From Cohnella sp. SGD-V74 (GTDB taxonomy: Bacteria > Bacillota > Bacilli > Paenibacillales > Paenibacillaceae), in contig NZ_PVYW01000032.1 in assembly GCF_003001675.1 (NCBI RefSeq), positions 1-64,000 of the forward strand: a stretch of 64,000 nt of DNA, written 5' to 3'. Positions 62,079 through 64,000 of this stretch are shown in pieces. The notes beneath the pieces were generated by a model. It did not search any database. It was not told the DNA's origin and saw nothing but the letters and a program-made list of their open reading frames with translations. A program made the position numbers and the translations under genes. Numbering within the stretch: position 1 is the stretch's first letter; every line of letters starts with the position of its first letter.

Positions 62079-64000
62079 ATGCAGGCATCGCCGGCTCTTG
62101 TGTCATCGGACGACCTGTACCTGTTCAATACCGGGCAGCTATTTCGAGCATACCTTACCTTTGGCGCACATGTGATGGAAGTAGAAGGTCAATGGGGAGT
62201 TCGCTTCGTCCTCTGGGCTCCGAACGCGCGCGAAGCGTTCGTCATCGGGGATTTCTGCGATTGGAGCAGCGCCGATCGTTCCCGCGCCATCGCGCTGGAG
62301 AGGATCGGAACGACAGGAGTATGGGCCGGCTTCGGCCGCAACCTGGGCGAAGGGGTTCGCTACAAGTACGAAGTCGTCGATTCCCGGGGGGAACGGCGTC
62401 TGAAGAGCGATCCGTTCGGCTTCTCCTCCGAGCTGCGTCCGAACACGGCTTCCGTCGTGAGCTCGCTCTCCCGTTATGAGTGGCGGGACGGGGACTGGAC
62501 GGAGCGGAAAAAAAGCAATCCCCCGTACGACAAACCGATGCTCATCTACGAGGCGCATCTCGGCGCCTGGAAGATGGACGCGCCGGAGCAATTCCGCAGC
62601 TATTCGCAATTGGCCCGCGAGCTCGTCGATTACGTACGCGACATGGGCTACACGCACATCGAGGTGCTGCCGCTCGCCGAGCATCCGCTCGATCGCTCAT
62701 GGGGCTATCAGACGACCGGCTACTACGCCGCGACGAGCCGTTACGGTTCTCCGGAAGGGCTGATGGAGCTCGTCGATTGCGCCCACCGCAACGGCATCGG
62801 CGTGCTGCTCGATTGGGTCGGCGGCCATTTCTGCAAGGACGAACACGGGCTCAGGCTGTTCGACGGAACGCCGCTCTACGAGCCGTCCGATTACCGCCGC
62901 GCGGAGAAGCCGCTCTGGGGGACGCTCGCCTTCGACTTCGGCAAGCCCCAGGTGCAGAGCTTCCTGATCTCCAACGCGCTGTTCTGGCTGGATATGTACC
63001 ATATCGACGGCCTGCGCGTGGACGCGGTGGCCAGCATGATCGACCTGAATTTCGATAAACCCGATTCGATGCGCACGGTGAACCGTTACGGGGGCACCGA
63101 GGACGTCGAAGCGCTCGCTTTTTTGCGCAAGCTGAACGAAACCGTCTTTCTCTATTATCCCGAGACTCTCATGATGGCAGAAGATTCTTCCTCCTATCCG
63201 GCCGTTACCTCGCCTACCTATCTGGGAGGCCTCGGATTCAATTATAAGTGGAACATGGGCTGGATGAACGATATGCTCCGCTACATGGAGACCGATCCCG
63301 CCCGCAGACCCGACCGCCATTCTCTCATCACGTTTTCCATGCATTACGCCTATTCCGAAAACTACGTTCTGCCTCTGTCGCACGACGAAGTCGTTCACGG
63401 CAAGCGCTCCCTGCTCAACAAGATGCCGGGAAGCTACGAGGAGAAATTTTCGAATCTCAGATTATTTTACGGCTATTGGATGACCCATCCCGGCAAGAAG
63501 CTGCTCTTCATGGGCGGCGAATTTGGGCAATTCGACGAATGGAAGGACGACGCCGGGCTCGACTGGAGCCTGCTGCAATATCCGCTGCACGACAGCATGC
63601 GCCGATACGTTCGCGACTTGAACCGCGTCTACCTCGATCGGCCCGCGCTTTGGGAGAACGACCACCGTCCGGACGGCTTTCAGTGGATCGACGTCAACAA
63701 CGCCGCCCAATGCATGCTGTCGTTCCAGCGCACGAGCAAGTCGGGCGAACGCCCTGTCGTCGTCGCTTGCAATTTTTCCAGGCATAGCTACCCTTCCTAT
63801 CGGATCGGCGTAGGCAGGCCTGGGGCGTATCGGCTACTGCTCAGCAGCGATCGCTCCGACTACGGAGGGACCGGCTATCCGATGCCCGAGCGAGTCGAGG
63901 CAATGGACGTTCCCCTGCACGGCAAAGCGTTCAGCATCGAAATCCCGATGCCCGCTCTGACCGTCCTGCTGTGGGAGGCGGAGAGCGATCGTCCGGACGC
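62079..64000 (+). CDS. glgB: 1,4-alpha-glucan branching enzyme, partial
   Basis: 640 codons visible from ATG 62079, with AGGGAGGTG upstream; the 3' end lies outside the window. CBM48-type N-terminal domain with VRFVLWAPNAREAFVIGDFCDW, then YEAHLGAWK, the GH13 barrel with MYHIDGLRVDAVASM (nucleophile Asp), LMMAEDSSSYPAVT (acid Glu) and LPLSHDEVVHGK (stabilising Asp). It adds alpha-1,6 branches to glycogen. The rest of a glycogen operon would be expected downstream. Confidence 0.95.
   Translation, partial: MQASPALVSSDDLYLFNTGQLFRAYLTFGAHVMEVEGQWGVRFVLWAPNAREAFVIGDFCDWSSADRSRAIALERIGTTGVWAGFGRNLGEGVRYKYEVVDSRGERRLKSDPFGFSSELRPNTASVVSSLSRYEWRDGDWTERKKSNPPYDKPMLIYEAHLGAWKMDAPEQFRSYSQLARELVDYVRDMGYTHIEVLPLAEHPLDRSWGYQTTGYYAATSRYGSPEGLMELVDCAHRNGIGVLLDWVGGHFCKDEHGLRLFDGTPLYEPSDYRRAEKPLWGTLAFDFGKPQVQSFLISNALFWLDMYHIDGLRVDAVASMIDLNFDKPDSMRTVNRYGGTEDVEALAFLRKLNETVFLYYPETLMMAEDSSSYPAVTSPTYLGGLGFNYKWNMGWMNDMLRYMETDPARRPDRHSLITFSMHYAYSENYVLPLSHDEVVHGKRSLLNKMPGSYEEKFSNLRLFYGYWMTHPGKKLLFMGGEFGQFDEWKDDAGLDWSLLQYPLHDSMRRYVRDLNRVYLDRPALWENDHRPDGFQWIDVNNAAQCMLSFQRTSKSGERPVVVACNFSRHSYPSYRIGVGRPGAYRLLLSSDRSDYGGTGYPMPERVEAMDVPLHGKAFSIEIPMPALTVLLWEAESDRPD

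Overview
The window looks like chromosomal DNA from a Gram-positive, spore-former-type bacterium of the Paenibacillus/Cohnella kind. Evidence: moderately GC-rich coding DNA with strong AGGAGG-type ribosome sites, lipoproteins with Gram-positive lipoboxes, a secreted protein ending in three S-layer homology domains, YesM/YesN-type two-component control of sugar ABC transporters, and many plant-polysaccharide enzymes. Genus is an inference; there is no rRNA or tRNA in the window.

Layout. (1) 1-175: a broken RHS-repeat fragment. (2) 513-14017: one long plus-strand operon that I read as a Gram-positive Pel-type exopolysaccharide system. It holds a secreted beta-helix protein, a PelX-like epimerase fused to a PelD-like c-di-GMP receptor, PelE, a PelA-type deacetylase, the PelF glycosyltransferase, a PelG transporter fused in frame to a CotH-kinase lipoprotein, a VTC-type polyphosphate polymerase-domain protein and a DUF4956 membrane protein, closed by a strong terminator at 14041-14079. 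(3) 14084-20540: an accessory block bounded by two imperfect copies of one 46-nt sequence. It carries a small Cys-rich protein, an APH-type kinase plus GNAT acetyltransferase behind a probable attenuator, and a minus-strand response regulator / histidine kinase / ABC exporter set. (4) 20523-23652: AlkD-like protein, NfsA-like nitroreductase, VanY and VanZ. (5) 23798-40914: plant cell-wall sugar locus with GH28, YesN/YesM, sugar ABC importer, GH88, GH43, LacI regulator and a fucose-type pathway (isomerase, aldolase, FGGY kinase, mutarotase). (6) 41072-47000: TetR with an MFS pump, a WYL regulator, two GyrI-like proteins, a small membrane protein and several repeat clusters. (7) 47006-52488: a 12-repeat NHL/FN3/SLH surface protein convergent with an unknown secreted protein. 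(8) 52489-58158: a candidate small RNA, small membrane protein, MarR-flavin oxidoreductase pair, AraC regulator divergent from a GH36 alpha-galactosidase, and a DUF3892 protein. (9) 58159-64000: araA under AraR-like boxes, an AI-2E family transporter and the start of glgB, which runs off the window.

How it works together. The pel-like operon should make, partially deacetylate and export a cationic N-acetylhexosamine polymer under c-di-GMP control; the CotH/VTC/DUF4956 trio suggests an added phosphate- or kinase-linked step. The 23.8-40.9 kb and 55.5-60.2 kb loci would import and break down pectin- or arabinogalactan-derived oligosaccharides and feed fucose, arabinose and galactose into central metabolism. 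Intergenic regions are unusually rich in short palindromic repeats: hairpins at 35.0 and 58.3 kb spaced 42 or 52-53 bp, an inverted repeat family at 45.7-46.25 kb, and larger foldback elements at 44.0 and 60.3 kb. The strongest candidates for something undescribed are the two pel-operon fusions with the CotH/VTC/DUF4956 tail, and the helically phased hairpin arrays.
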